A stretch of 64,000 nucleotides of DNA, taken from Perkinsus chesapeaki (Eukaryota; Perkinsozoa; Perkinsida; Perkinsidae). Where the stretch lies: assembly GCA_013115145.1 (NCBI GenBank), contig JAAPAO010000005.1, forward strand, positions 62,001-126,000, read 5' to 3'. How positions within the stretch are numbered: the stretch's first letter is position 1; each line of letters begins with the position of its first letter. Below, piece after piece: positions 15,564 through 27,800 of this stretch. The notes beneath the pieces were generated by a model, which ran no database searches, was not told the origin of the DNA, and was given only the letters and a program-made list of their open reading frames with translations. The position numbers were made by a program, and so were the translations under genes.

Positions 15564-16002
15564 TAGTGTAGCTTTCATCATGATAGTCGTAGACATCTTC
15601 TCACATTAGAGTCAGTATAATGGGATCACACGATCAACTCACACTACTCTACGTAGTGTTTCATACCGTGTAATGCCTGTCTTAATTGAAGTCTTTGTGA
15701 CTGCTTTCTGTAACCCGAAACTTCTATCTTCAAAATAATCATCAGCTACTTGAGCTATTGGAAGGCATTTCCAGCGTGTTATGTAGCGGTGTTAGTCTTA
15801 CTATCGGTGGTGCAGATTACAAGTTCCCGAGAGGTATTTTAGTAAAAAACCTCACAGGAAGAATGCACATATCTTGCATGTCTTGCTGGAAGGCAAGGTG
15901 CCCATACATGCATATAGATGAAATAAACTCACTTCGCGTTGAGACTGAGCCTCAAACACAACAAGTGTCGGAACAGAAATGATCCCTTGCATGATCCTTT
16001 CT
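15564..16002. other. Intergenic between convergent genes
   Basis: About 440 bp between the carboxypeptidase and kinesin stops. A 74-codon frame at 15758-15982 has no recognisable feature. Confidence 0.45.
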
Positions 16003-18250
16003 TCAAGAAATAGGCGCATTCCTCCTGACCGGGCCCAGCTCGACCATACGTGCCCTGGACGCAAAGTTCAATGTAGCCATAGTCTGGCATGTATCGGCCG
16101 CAGATGGTGATACCTGATCAACTTCAAACCGAAGCTTATTGGACTGAATTCCAGATTATGGGAGCTTGAGTAACTTACATGAGCTACCATCAGTGCTTTT
16201 GCATTTCCTCCCAAAGAGTCCTTCAACATCAGGGTCAACTTAGAGTTACGATAGGGTACATGAACTGTACTATCAGGCCGAGATGGATGACAACTGCCTG
16301 TTTTTTGTTGTCTTGTCAAAAGTGCATTGAATACATCGGCCTGAAATAGGCAGACATGATAGACGGACGACAAGTGCCAGCCTCTCCGACCAAAGTGCTT
16401 AAGGACTTGTTGATGAGCTGTGCCTCTCTTAAGGTGTCGCCTGTTGCACCACTTCGAGAAACGCTTTCGCTGCCGGCCAGGTCTGGGAATCGGGCCGAAG
16501 GAACCGAAGGAGGATCGAATACACCCACCAATGAGATGAAGCTTCCCTCGCTGCGTTGCTTTAACATATGCACATCGACTGGTAACATGGATTGTTACTA
16601 CACAATGGCTCCTAGAACTTCGCTCGTTGAGCCTAGTAGAGGCAGTGCGGCGAGCTGCTAATGCAGCCTCAAGCATCTAGAAACGCCAATATCAGATTAA
16701 TATAAGTAATATTTCTATATCATCTACCTCTAGAGACTCATTGAGATTGAGAGGTGTTCGCTGTACCATACCCTCCAGAACAACGTCGTCCGCGCTACGG
16801 CCGACAATGGCTTTAACAGAGCTTCTATAAGAGAACCAGAGAGCTCAGAAGGTCGCAAAGAAGGATAATTCGAGGTGAAAAGAATGGCGACGAGTTACAG
16901 TCGTAGCAGTACACAATTGCAAACAATGGTAATTGTGTAATGCCTGCGCACTTTTGCTGAGTACTTTCCTGGCGATAGCAAGTCATAGATTTTTTCATTG
17001 TATATCTCAATAACTGATATGCTCAGTGTTATATCATCTCCTCCTTCACCATTCTTCGCCGTGAAGATATCCCTCAATACTTGCTCGTGGATGCCCCTGA
17101 GCAAACTGACATACCAGCACTGGCCAAAGTGTGCATTATGACGATGATATCGGGAAGCCAAGGGATAGGAACGAGATCTGCGATCCAATTTCCTATCCTT
17201 TTGTGAGGAAACCGTGGACAGCTGATAACTAGAGCAACCCCGTTTCGTGAAAGCAGAGAGTGACGGCCGAGAAAGATAATGGTCAAAGAATGGCGTTCGG
17301 TATGAAAGAATGCTCACAGATCCAACTTCTTATTGGCAGATCCAAACATCGTATAAGTCTTGCCAGAACCTGTCGGTCCGTATGCAAAAACACAAGCATT
17401 ATAACCATCAAGAACCTGAAATCGGCACACCGCATAACAAGCAATGGTGGGCAGTTCACATTGAACCAGGCAAGGGCCCGGCTTACCGCGTCTACTAAAT
17501 TCCTAACGTGTCCGACATAGACATCAACCTGGGTTGCATTAGCAGCGAACACTGCATCTAACTGAACAGCCCGCTGCCGTCCGTCACTCATGCCACACAC
17601 AACCTAACACAGCCGTCATACCGCATTTACGTAATGGTTATTTACAGTGTTGTCATTTGAGCAATTTACACTTGACGGGATGTTTGATTCTTCAGGTAAG
17701 CGCGGCCTGAGAAGCACAGTTAATCGGAGGATTACGATAGGAGAGTAAATATACTTACCGTATTCGCACAACAACTCTCACGTTCCCTCTCAACGTTGAT
17801 ACCGTTTCTCTCAACGACCTGTTCTCTGAAGCCAAGTCGGCCAATCTAAACGCCACAAATTGACAATGTCGCACGGCAGCTAACCAGCCGACCTCTGCCT
17901 AAGTAGCTCGTTTTCTGCTTGAAGCTGTGGGTTCATCCCTCCAGAGTGCCCCTCTGTGTCTTCCTAAAGGGTATGTATCTCCTGCATTCGATAGCATAGC
18001 ACTCTCCTACCCGGAGGCCTCTCGCTGAGCTTGTTGCTGTGGAGGAGCCCGGACTCTGTATCAGCCGAGCGCATCGAAGAGATTCAAGAACGTGTGCGTT
18101 GTATGACGTGCTAGTTGTGGTCGTGAATGGACAAGCTTAGCAGGACGATCTTACCCTCTAGTGCTCGCAGCAACTTCTATCTTCATCCTTGCCATACCGA
18201 GGAGGACATCGCTTCGATGCAGGGGTGCGACTTTCTGACACAAGTTCGCA
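16003..18250 (-). CDS. Kinesin-14 family motor (C-terminal motor domain)
   Basis: A microtubule motor, by family minus-end directed, working in spindle or transport. On the minus strand a coiled-coil stalk ([20 protein letters not shown]) runs into the neck/motor junction [12 protein letters not shown]. The P-loop exon is [19 protein letters not shown], with GPTGSGKT binding ATP. Next come [15 protein letters not shown], switch I in [17 protein letters not shown], switch II in [44 protein letters not shown] and [15 protein letters not shown]. The stop follows NAPIS at 16003-16005, so the motor sits at the C-terminus, as in kinesin-14. The stalk looks short, and the N-terminal start (somewhere near 18.2 kb) is not fixed. 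Introns are short. No motor residue appears lost. Confidence 0.88.
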
Positions 18251-20278
18251 AGGCCCAATGTCCTGAGAAGGGGCATTTACGGATTGTTAATAATTAGACC
18301 TTACCAGGCAAAGAGTAACTGTTCACCTGTGAACTCGGGAGGACAAGCATCTGATGCATCCTGCTTTAATGAAGGGAGAACAGCGAGGTCGAGAGTTCTA
18401 TCCTTTAAAAGTAGGGAGAAGCAGTACCACGGTGGATCGGACAGAACCTACTATGTCCGTGAGTTAGAGAATCGACACCATGCATACCTCGCATTTCCTA
18501 AACGTGGTGGACTTTGGCCCATGGACTATAGCTACGACTTCAGACAAAGATACATTCTGATAATCTGCTGCAGGATGCAGAATCGCGTGTCCAGACTAGC
18601 AAAATAGGGAGTCCCTATTAGGGACCATGTGGAAGACGTTAGCTCCTACTCGATGGCCTCTCCAACATAGTCGGGTGAGGTCCTTGGAGACCCAAAAGAG
18701 TCTGCGTGTACGCTGTGAATTGCTATAGTTGTATTTAGCAAGTAGCATGGGCTTGTCGCCATCGCTTGAAATGTATGATATATATCTTATCAGATGGTAT
18801 CAATAGACATGAGGCTAACGAGGTCTCACTTTCCAACAAGGTGTTCTTGCATATGAATAGCCTTCTGTATGGTGGAACTCCAATTCAGGCATTCTTCCGT
18901 ACTCTCAGTACGAAATATTCTACTCCGAGGAAGCGCAGAAGTGTGCGTGCGAATCTGCTGTCATATTTTAGCTTCGTATTGATTCGTTATTCAAGTCTCA
19001 CGATGAAGCTTCGATCGCTTACTCTTTCGACTTTCTCAGGTATGACTTTTTCGTACCAATTGTTTCTGAGATCACTCTCAAGAGGCAAGGTTAGTCGTTG
19101 GCTCTTACGTTGTGATCCGCAGTGCTGGAACCACCGGAGTAAAGGAAGCGATTACAGACGCCTTGACAGCGTCGTCAAACAAGCGACCACGTATAGTGTG
19201 ATGATCCTAAAGCGACGGACATCTTTAAACCACAGTATGACTAGTGTGGTTGACCCCTTTAGTTCGACACGTTACAGCTTCTCGCCGTTTCATCTTGTTA
19301 TTGCCGAGTAAGGTTCACTATCCCGTCAATGAACCAGGTGAAACAATTGGAGATCTGCAACTGAATTACGGCGAAATATCTTCGAGCACAGGAAATTATT
19401 GACCAGCGAAGCCGTCTTACTAACACTGACCGTGCGAAACACTTCCAGAAAAATACTATCAAAACTTGAACATGCAAGATCAACGAGAAATAATGATCAA
19501 TGCCACAATGTGAAAGCGGAGCAGGAGGTTCTTAACCTAGCCAGGAACGACGTTATCTCAGCGCACGTTCATTTTCGAGCTAAAGGCAAATCCATTTGTA
19601 CATTTTAGAATGCTTCAGGAGTATCAATTGGAAAAATATTTGAGGTCACACAAGGCCCGTGGCCTGGTTCTCCCCAGAGCTGTAGTAATCATCATTGCAA
19701 TACAATTGATAACCTCAGTAGTTTATTTGGTGTTAATTAAAAGTCCTCAAGAAGGATTAGGAGTTTATATTGTCCTCACCGGTACGTCATGTTCATAATC
19801 AGTATTTGGTGATCGATGATTTATTTGTTCCTCACTAGGAAACTTCAGGTATTTAGCTCATCACCGTGTTATACATTATAACGCTGCTTCAGACTCTTCC
19901 TATCAATATAATTAAATCTTCATCATGAGAGACATTTGCTCTCTATGAAAATCAAGCGGTCATCATCAGCACTAACATCACTGGGTTATGCAACAGCAAA
20001 CTGCAGTGACCAACTCCCAACCGTTCGCCAGAACGCTGTATCAAATCGATCACAATGGCGAACGCTGGATCGTACATACTCGCGCGCGCCACGTCGGAGA
20101 AGTGCGCAAAGAAAGAAGAGTAGAAGTGTGGATGGTGGAAGGTGAATTTGATGTAGAAAAGATTGATAGTTTGATAGGTATCCTGGATAGACCAACCCAC
20201 AAAGTGCAGTACATTTACTGACTGTCGGTTTAATATACTATACGGACATATGGTGCCCTTTTTAGTTTAGTATTCTCG
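18251..20278. other. Region with possible unrecognised coding exons
   Basis: About 2 kb. Between 18.85 and 19.2 kb several plus-strand segments look exon-like, for example FDFL joined to RYDFFVPIVSEITLKRQ across a possible splice, and GTTGVKEAITDALTASSNK. No family is recognised and no complete model could be built. 19.3-20.28 kb shows no supported gene. Confidence 0.3.
18611..18625. repeat. Short perfect hairpin
   Basis: GTCCCTA, T, TAGGGAC. Confidence 0.7.
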
Positions 20279-21498
20279 ATGGCTGCTGCTGCTGTTGATA
20301 GTGGTGTTGTTGCCTCATCCCACCTATTACAGTGTGAATCCCCGGCTTATACTAGTGGAGAGATAGTAGTCTGGGCAGTAGGGAAAAATGTGTTTAGATA
20401 TGGTACTAATACAAGACGTGGCAAGTTGGTTGATGAAGAGCATACTGAGCCTGTTAGAGCCATAACACATTCGAATAGGGGCATGTGGGCTACTGCAGGC
20501 GATGACAAACAGGTACTATGGGTAATATGTACCGTAATAAATTAGGGTGGGCTCAGGTGATACTGTGGGATGAAGAATTCAATACAGTCTTGGCACGGTA
20601 CACTCATCGAAAGAAGATCACCACTGCGGTGTTTGACCATGATGGTCGGCTTGTTATAGGTGATAAGTACGGTGAAGTATGGAGGCTGACACCAGTGGAG
20701 ATTACTGGCCAGAATGGTGAACGGCGAGTGGAGTTCGCCCAGGCACCACCAAACTCTATGGAGCCTGAAGCTCAGAGCTGTGCTGAGCTGCTCTTTGGCC
20801 ACCTTGCCGTTGTTACCGCTATGGAGTGTGTGCTGACTCATGGCTACTTGCTAACTGCTGATCGTGATGAGAAAATACGGATGTCGCTATACCCCTCCTA
20901 TCAAGTGATACACGCCTTTATGTTAGGCAACACTGAGTACGTATCCGGCCTCCATTACAGCCCACAATATGAGCAAATCATCTCTACATCGGCAGATGGT
21001 ACTATAAGAAGGTGGTCTCTGTCGACTGGGGAGCAGGTCGGTACAACTTTCCATGTTGACCCTGGTAACAAACGAGCTGTTATAACTTGTTCGGCTTATG
21101 ATACTACCTGTGACAAGATCTACTATGTCTGCGAGAACAGCCCGTCAGTTGTTGTCACTTTAGGCTTGCCTGGTGCACCTGACACCAGTGGGGAAATAAC
21201 AGTGTGTCCGTTGGATACCGGCAGGCCTATCCAATCCCTATGTCTCGTTGGAAGTCTGTTACTATGCGTTGATCGGAGTACTGGATGCCTATTCCAAGCT
21301 ACAAGTGGTCGTATACTGTACCAGCCAGAGGCATCGGTTGTTGGTAATAGCGGCATTGAGGCGATGGTGAGCTATTATAAGCATACAAGTGTAATGGTGC
21401 CAACTACCGATGAGGATAAATCAGCAGCTACTGCCCAGGAGAACACTAGTACCCCGGACACCTCAGAGACACATCAGGGAGATGATGACAGTCAGTAG
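20279..21498 (+). CDS. TRM82: tRNA (guanine-N7)-methyltransferase non-catalytic subunit, WD40 (TRM82/WDR4)
   Basis: This is the WD40 partner of the Trm8/METTL1 methyltransferase that makes m7G46 in tRNA; it acts in the nucleus and cytosol. Exon 1 (20279-20512) ends at GDDKQ. A 44-nt GT-AG intron (20513-20556) is removed and exon 2 continues VILWDEEFNTVLARY, giving 391 residues in total. WD-type strands are visible as MWATAGDDKQVILWD, LFGHLAVVTAMECVL, LLTADRDEKIRMSLYP and IISTSADGTIRRWSL. The block TADRDEKIRMSLYP followed by VIHAFMLGNTEYVSG is characteristic of Trm82/WDR4, where the region contacts the catalytic subunit. The C-terminal 35 residues are acidic and Thr/Ser rich. The start ATG 20279 gives a natural N-terminus with a short Ala run. 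Its catalytic partner is not in the window. Confidence 0.9.
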
Positions 21499-23127
21499 TA
21501 GTTAACAACGTTGTTTCGTTAACAGAATAAATGATGCGTTAGTAGTGTGAAGCATCACAGTCTTATAGGGTTACTATTAAGGCAACGTCATCTACTACCA
21601 AACGGGAGCCTGGAACAAGTCTGGCGATCGCTAAGGCTGGCCCTTACACTGTAGCCATACGACCTATACCGAGGCAAATCACCAGAGGTTAAAGTCATAC
21701 ACGCCATTTCGAATATTAGTGTCGCTCAGACGACCTGCTCTCGGATGGCGTACTTAATAGATATGGTGAAGTAAAAGACTTACGGTTTGGTAGGGGAAGG
21801 GGGGCAGCTGGAGATGTTATGTATGTTGATTATTTCAACTGGAAAAGTAATACCAACTTTTCGTCAAGTAATAGAGTGGTAGTAGGTGCTGAATTGGCAG
21901 TTAAGAACTTTAACGGTAAGATGAGCCTAGGGACGGATAGACGTCATATGTCATGTCATCTAACACCGACTACTGAGGAGATGATTAAAGTGATTAAGGA
22001 TGATCTCAGACATAAAAGGAAGGTTAAATTGGAGAAGGCTAAGTAGTATAGGGTTTAGGAAGGCAGGCGGTCGAAGATTATAGAGCGGGCGAGGGAAATG
22101 TAGTCATCGAGGAGATAGACTGTCGTTAGGGCTCTAAGTTGACAAGTGACACAATATCAGTGATGAGATCTCCATGATGGAAAATACATCTCACCATTAG
22201 GATTGGAAGCATTAATGGATCGAATGTCGACGCTCTATTATACTTTATTCCTCCTGTCCATTTATGGATAAATATCTGAAGTACTTCTTATGGGCAAATT
22301 CGACAGTGACTGTCTTTTTGTTTCGGTCGGGGCTTGAGACAGTTTTATTTGGGAAGCTAACAAAGTCTTCATCTGCACCTGAGTATCTAGTCGTGATATT
22401 AGGTGTATCATCCACATGAGTAGGATCTGATTATCCTCTTCTTCAGTGCTGCCGCTGCCGAATCCCAAGCTAAACGTCGTAATGTTTTCCGTCAGATGTT
22501 AGGAGTGTCCAAGGATAGTGTAAGTTGGGCGTGTTGCATGGAGTGGTACCTGCGGTAACACTGAAATGATGTCGGACAATTTGACGCCCACGTGCCAGCG
22601 GCGAGATGGGTTCTCTGGCGAGTTTCACAAAATCCCAGTGTTTTCACGGTTTTAAAACGCTGGGAGACTAGCAGATATTACCGTATCATTCCTTAGGATG
22701 ACCGAGAGGACGCTCGGCTGCCGATGGATGCCAAGTCCATTGGTAACTACCTAACTTGTGATAATAAGCCTGATGGCCAAACCTATACTATACTTATTAT
22801 GCCACCTTCTTAGCAGCCATACAATATTGTGTTGTAGTTGTTGAGAGTCGGATAGTCGAACTTAGTATTAATTATGGGGGCTCTAGTATCCCGTAAGAAG
22901 CCGCGGGAGGACATAGAGGGAGAAGCCAGCGGTAGGTGGGTCACCTGCTACACCTTTTGGCACACAGTCCGTAACTTAACATTCATTCTCTATCATAGCT
23001 TCGTGGAGCCTAGTTTTAGAAATGATCGAGAGTTGATCTGATAACCGGCTTCTACAAAAGAGGCCCTTGGTCGATTGGGTGACATGTTTAATTAGGCGGA
23101 GTGCCGCGGCGGCGGCAGGAGGAGGCT
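21499..23127. other. Gene-poor region
   Basis: A 75-codon frame at 21819-22046 (+) is basic at its end (HKRKVKLEKAK) but matches nothing I know. The rest is without supported genes. A near-perfect hairpin lies at 22634-22664. Confidence 0.4.
22634..22664. repeat. Near-perfect hairpin
   Basis: CCCAGTGTTTT (22634-22644) against AAAACGCTGGG (22654-22664); 10 of 11 pairs are Watson-Crick and one is G-T type. Confidence 0.7.
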
Positions 23128-24039
23128 ATGGACCCATCAATACAGACTCTTGATGACATTCATTTCTTCGACAGCAGTAGGGCTTAGGCCATACCGCTCT
23201 TTCCTTATATCACCGATAGATATCCCCCATCGATTGAGCACTAGTGGTGACCCTGTCTCATCATCACTATCTAGTGGCTGCTCCGAGACTGACTGGGAGG
23301 AGGCAAATGCCTTTTCTAAAGCAAGCCAATTCTCTGCCTGGGAAGTCGGCAGCAGTTCATCGGTGCGCCAGATGGTCTGATGGTAGCACTTTAGTTGGTG
23401 TGGCTTGTAGACGAATAAAGGCAACTTCACCTCGCCGGCCACAGCAAGTGTGCAAAGCTCTCATCCTTACACTGAGTCAGATGGACAAATAGTCCTCGGT
23501 GGGGTTCCCAAGATACACGAACCATTCTTGTCGTCGTTATCCGAGATGCCAGCTGCTGAGGGGCAGGCAATAAGCGCAGCTGCTGCTGCTGCTGACGTGA
23601 AAATGATGGAGTTCCTCGTGTCGATATCTGCTATTAGGATCAGTGGGCTGAGTTCTGTTGGTGAGATATACAGGCTGTTCGAAAATGATAATGAAGCTAT
23701 TAGGAAACTATCACCTCCGTCTTGACTGGGCCGAGGATCAAGAGCACAGGTATCAAACTAAGGTCTGCACTCAGACGGACCAACCCGAATGGCCCGAAGT
23801 CGTTTCCAGATTCCGATGGACCACAGGTGATTAGATGTCAGGCTCTGGCTCGTAGGTTACTAATAGGTACATTACAGAACAAGAACTTCGTGCTTAAAGT
23901 CATGAGGATCGAATATAGTGGTGACGATGTCGAGGAGGATGAGGACGAATACGAAGAAGTATTGAACAAGAGCTCCGAGCCGATTCCGAAGTGCATTCCA
24001 GGCTGCCGCTGTCAACCGCCGCCTGTCGACCGCTTCTAG
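23128..24039. other. Possible unrecognised gene(s), strand unsettled
   Basis: A 101-codon minus-strand frame (23137-23442, begins MAGEVKLPLFVYKPHQL) and two plus-strand frames (23450-23725, 23722-24039) have coding-like composition. The plus-strand pair overlaps with a frame change and no obvious intron. One contains an Ala run (AISAAAAAADVK) and an acidic stretch (DDVEEDEDEYEE). No family is recognised. They may be exons of one gene or a decayed gene. Confidence 0.3.
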
Positions 24040-24857
24040 TTCAGTGAGCATAGTTGCCCCTAGTGATAGCTGTAAGTCATTGAGCAGTCTCCTGTTGTCA
24101 TGTTGCTTTAGCTGGACAACAAGGATCGAAGGAAGGAGGAGGTAGAGTGAAGAGACGAATTGGGACAACTGTGGCATCTTGTAGCATAGCCATCGGTGAC
24201 ATAGCGACCGGGCCAGTAAGGGTTAGTAGCCAACGTAGCCAAGTATCCACCTACTGGCGTTAGAAGATGAACTTTCATGAAGATGTTTTCGAAAATATTT
24301 CTAAGGACCGACCTTGACTAATATACATATCAATATTACTTGCATATCTTCCCTCTACTACCCCACCTACTTCATATCAGTACACGCGCTGCCGCCACCG
24401 GTGGTAGTCGTATACTGGAAAACTGTGTATACTCCACGGAAGTCATTCTTTCATCTAATGCAGTATTGTATACAGTTCTTAAGGTCTAGACGGATCTCTG
24501 GTGACCAGCGCTGAGAGGCCCACTAGGCCTCCGCTGGAAGCTCCATACATTAATATTATCGGACTCTCTCATCGCCGAAGGGTGGTGAAGGCGACGATGA
24601 CACGCTTATATTACAGCGCTTGTGACATGAACGCGCAAAACTAGAGTAGAGCATTGAACGTGTCGGCGGATGTGATTATTTATTATCATATGACGATGTA
24701 TGTTATTTATAGAAGATGTCTAGGTCCACCATGACTGGGCTATGAAAGTTAAATCAACTGAAGATAGTAGCCAATGTAGAGTGCAGATGAACATCAACGT
24801 GGAGCAAATGTGTGACATGCAAATCTACCCGATTGCATGCCTCTTTGAGCAAAGTGA
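24040..24857. other. Intergenic, no gene seen
   Basis: About 800 bp with no supported coding frame. Confidence 0.4.
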
Positions 24858-27800
24858 ATGTCCCTGCACGCCACCGCTCCACAGATGAGCTCTCTTTCTC
24901 CTTTCGCAGATAGCAATATTAACTTCGTTATTTCTGGGCCTAACCCCGATATTATAAATGAAGATCAAGATAACCCTTTGTTTGCCCCATCCCATCATGT
25001 CACTGGTAGCGGCTCACCCTGTTCTTTTGGAGCATCCTTAGATACCGCTCCCGGCCTTCCCTCGTCCTTAGATCCGGCGGTCATAGGCACCCACGACCGC
25101 GCTGACCTGCAGAGCTTTGAGTGGAAGGTCTCGAGCACTAGGGTTCGTCATTGGCCAGTCTCAGTCAGGTTGCCTTTGTTATGAACCATGGTGGTCGGTC
25201 TAAGGAAACCTCCTTCCCTGCCTCCTGGTCTGAGATGTGTCAGTGCTGCCATAGGTGGTGTGGATACTAGATTCAATATGCTCTGTTTTAGGCACCGATC
25301 CGCTTTGGGATGCAGTTAACACCAGTAAACTTGCCAAGGTCCGCTCATCTACAGCACTCCCCTAAAATGGGTCACATCAGATGCTAAGGGACGTGTTGAA
25401 AGAAGACGGGGGTGTTGCTGGCAGCCCGGGAGTCATGAGAGCCGATGGCGGCTCTGATATGGGACAGATAACGCGGATGATATCGGAAAAACTGAAGGAG
25501 AGTAGATATAAAAGTACCGCTGCCGGGGATCGAACTCTGCTTAGCTAATGAAATCATAAGCAGCAGTGGCATCACCTCTAGTGCTGCAAGCAAACACGCT
25601 AGTAATGGTGACGACATAAGTGACATAATGGACTTGGCCAAGAAGATCGCGGAGGATGAGGAAGCGAGCGAAAGAGACGATCGTAGCAATAACACTGAGC
25701 GAGCTCCTGAGCTTACTTCTGTAAGTTAGTCTATCTCATTCGATATTGTCTCATTGTCTTAGACACTTCGAGAGTCTCTAAGAGAACTGGTAACTTCTGA
25801 TGACATACAGCAAGCTGCTTTAGGCTTACTTAGTCAACATCATCTTGAACGTTTAGGGCAATTATCAAGAAAAGGATACTCCATAGGTCCCGTAAGAATG
25901 CTGCCCATCAACTCCTTCGTGCTCTTACTGTTCATGTCGTCTATTGCTCCTATTGCCTCAATCACCCGCTTTAGTTGTTGCCACAGTTTAGCCTTGCTGA
26001 GGCGTCTTCAATTTACGAGCTCCGCTACAAAGTGTTATATTGAGAATATCGAAGAATATAATTAAAATGTTAAAGTTGACCGTAAATCTGATATAGATGG
26101 TGTGCGTTTGTCTGATGGTATTGCGCTAATACAGGGTGCTGCAAGAAATATGTTGCATCTGGTTCACTTGGCTCTTTAGATAACAAAAGATAGCGAAATT
26201 CCAAATCCGGTACCACGTTTCCCATGTAGACATTGTTTAGTTTGACCATTGCTCGAAGCACAGTACGAAAATCTCGCAGCGACTCGTAGGGCATTAGAAA
26301 GACCTTGGCGAGTGCTTTCGAATGGTACCCGTGTTACCAATGAATGCGCACGCTTTACGAAATCCCAGGGGTAGGCCTTTTTTTGCAGCACCCTGTATAT
26401 TGCTTGTTCAAAAGGTGCGATGAAATATCCAACTATTTGACATTTCTATTAATGGTCTTTGCAGCCTTTCTAAAGTGTATAGCGAACTAAGTGGCAACTA
26501 CTTGTACTTGAGGAATACGTATATCGAGTGTCAAAAAGCGCGCGTTGTAGGTTACGCATACTGTAACGTACTCGTTACTATCGAATGCAGTACCTTAGAA
26601 GGTCAGTATATTAGTACCACTCCCACCGTATCAGGTATTAGACCAAGACGTATTGCCAATCATTAAACTTCGCACTACATTAGAGAACCTAAACCGTCAT
26701 CATATTCGGTAAGGCTTATCCCTAGGCAATATCAATAACTCTGGCTTCAGTATTGTGGCACATTGCAGAGATCGTACCAAGACCAGCTCCGGCGATGCCA
26801 TATCAGGTGGCCTCAAGACCGAAAGGATCTTCGGCGAGACTTGGGTGCCCTTCTCTAAGATTGTTAGTAGGAGAGCAACATGTACCAGTTGTCTGGCTAT
26901 GGCGTACCTGCGCTTAGAGGCCTCGGTTACTCGACGTCATACTCTGGTCTCATCGTCATCATCCGCGAGTCTTTCTGGTGGTCGCCGCTCTTCAGTCCAT
27001 CTTGTCGACACCATGGCCGAAGCTCCACCCGAGGGGACATGCCTCGATGATCAGCTTACTGATCGCCACCACTTTCAAGCTTCAGTGTAGACCCTCCTTG
27101 GCCTCATATGTAGACCCTAGCACTTTTATAGGTTCAAGGGCGATCTTCATCATGCTGGACATATTGTTGGCAGCGTTGCATGTGTTTTTGTATTCCAAAA
27201 CAATCCTGTTTTATCTCAACTGTCGGCAGGTGTCAGTAGGAACCACCTCCTTCTCCATCACTTCTTCTCTATTGCAACCATCATTAGGAACCGAGCGCGG
27301 TATACAACGAGTGTCTCCCATCATCCTTGGCGAAATAAGCCGCCTAGTTGATTTTGATAACCTAATGTACTTTGACGATGGTCATGCGGATGGCAATAGG
27401 ATCATCACTGACTTACCGTCACAGGTCATTGTACTTAGCTTCGCTTTAATAGATGGACTTTAGTGGTAGGTGCGGCGTATAGCTCTCAACCATAAGAGGC
27501 TTCTAGAGCTGATGTTCGAAGCACCGCAGACTCGTAATACCGCCGCCACTGGGACACCTGTGGAGGTGATACTGGCTGAGCTTGGCTACACTCATTAATG
27601 CCTGCCTTAGACATTAAATAGAAGTGCAGTGAGAGACCTTGGCAAGAAGCTTGGGAACACAACAACAAGTCATTAATTCTATACTATGTAACACATGACA
27701 ACTTTTCAGAGGGAACATCAACGGGCGGAGGCCACAGCCGGCAACGTATACTAGAAGAGATACAACGTGACTTAAAGGCATGCAGAAGTGATGGCTTCCA

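Noticed and set aside
18284-18607. 107-codon plus-strand frame
   Set aside because: No motif, signal or neighbour-frame continuity; composition is not distinctive, so no gene is claimed.
25384-25695. 103-codon minus-strand frame rich in Ser and Leu
   Set aside because: Shadow of the plus-strand exon encoding DLAKKIAEDEEASERDD; the acidic plus-strand reading is more protein-like and joins to flanking exons.
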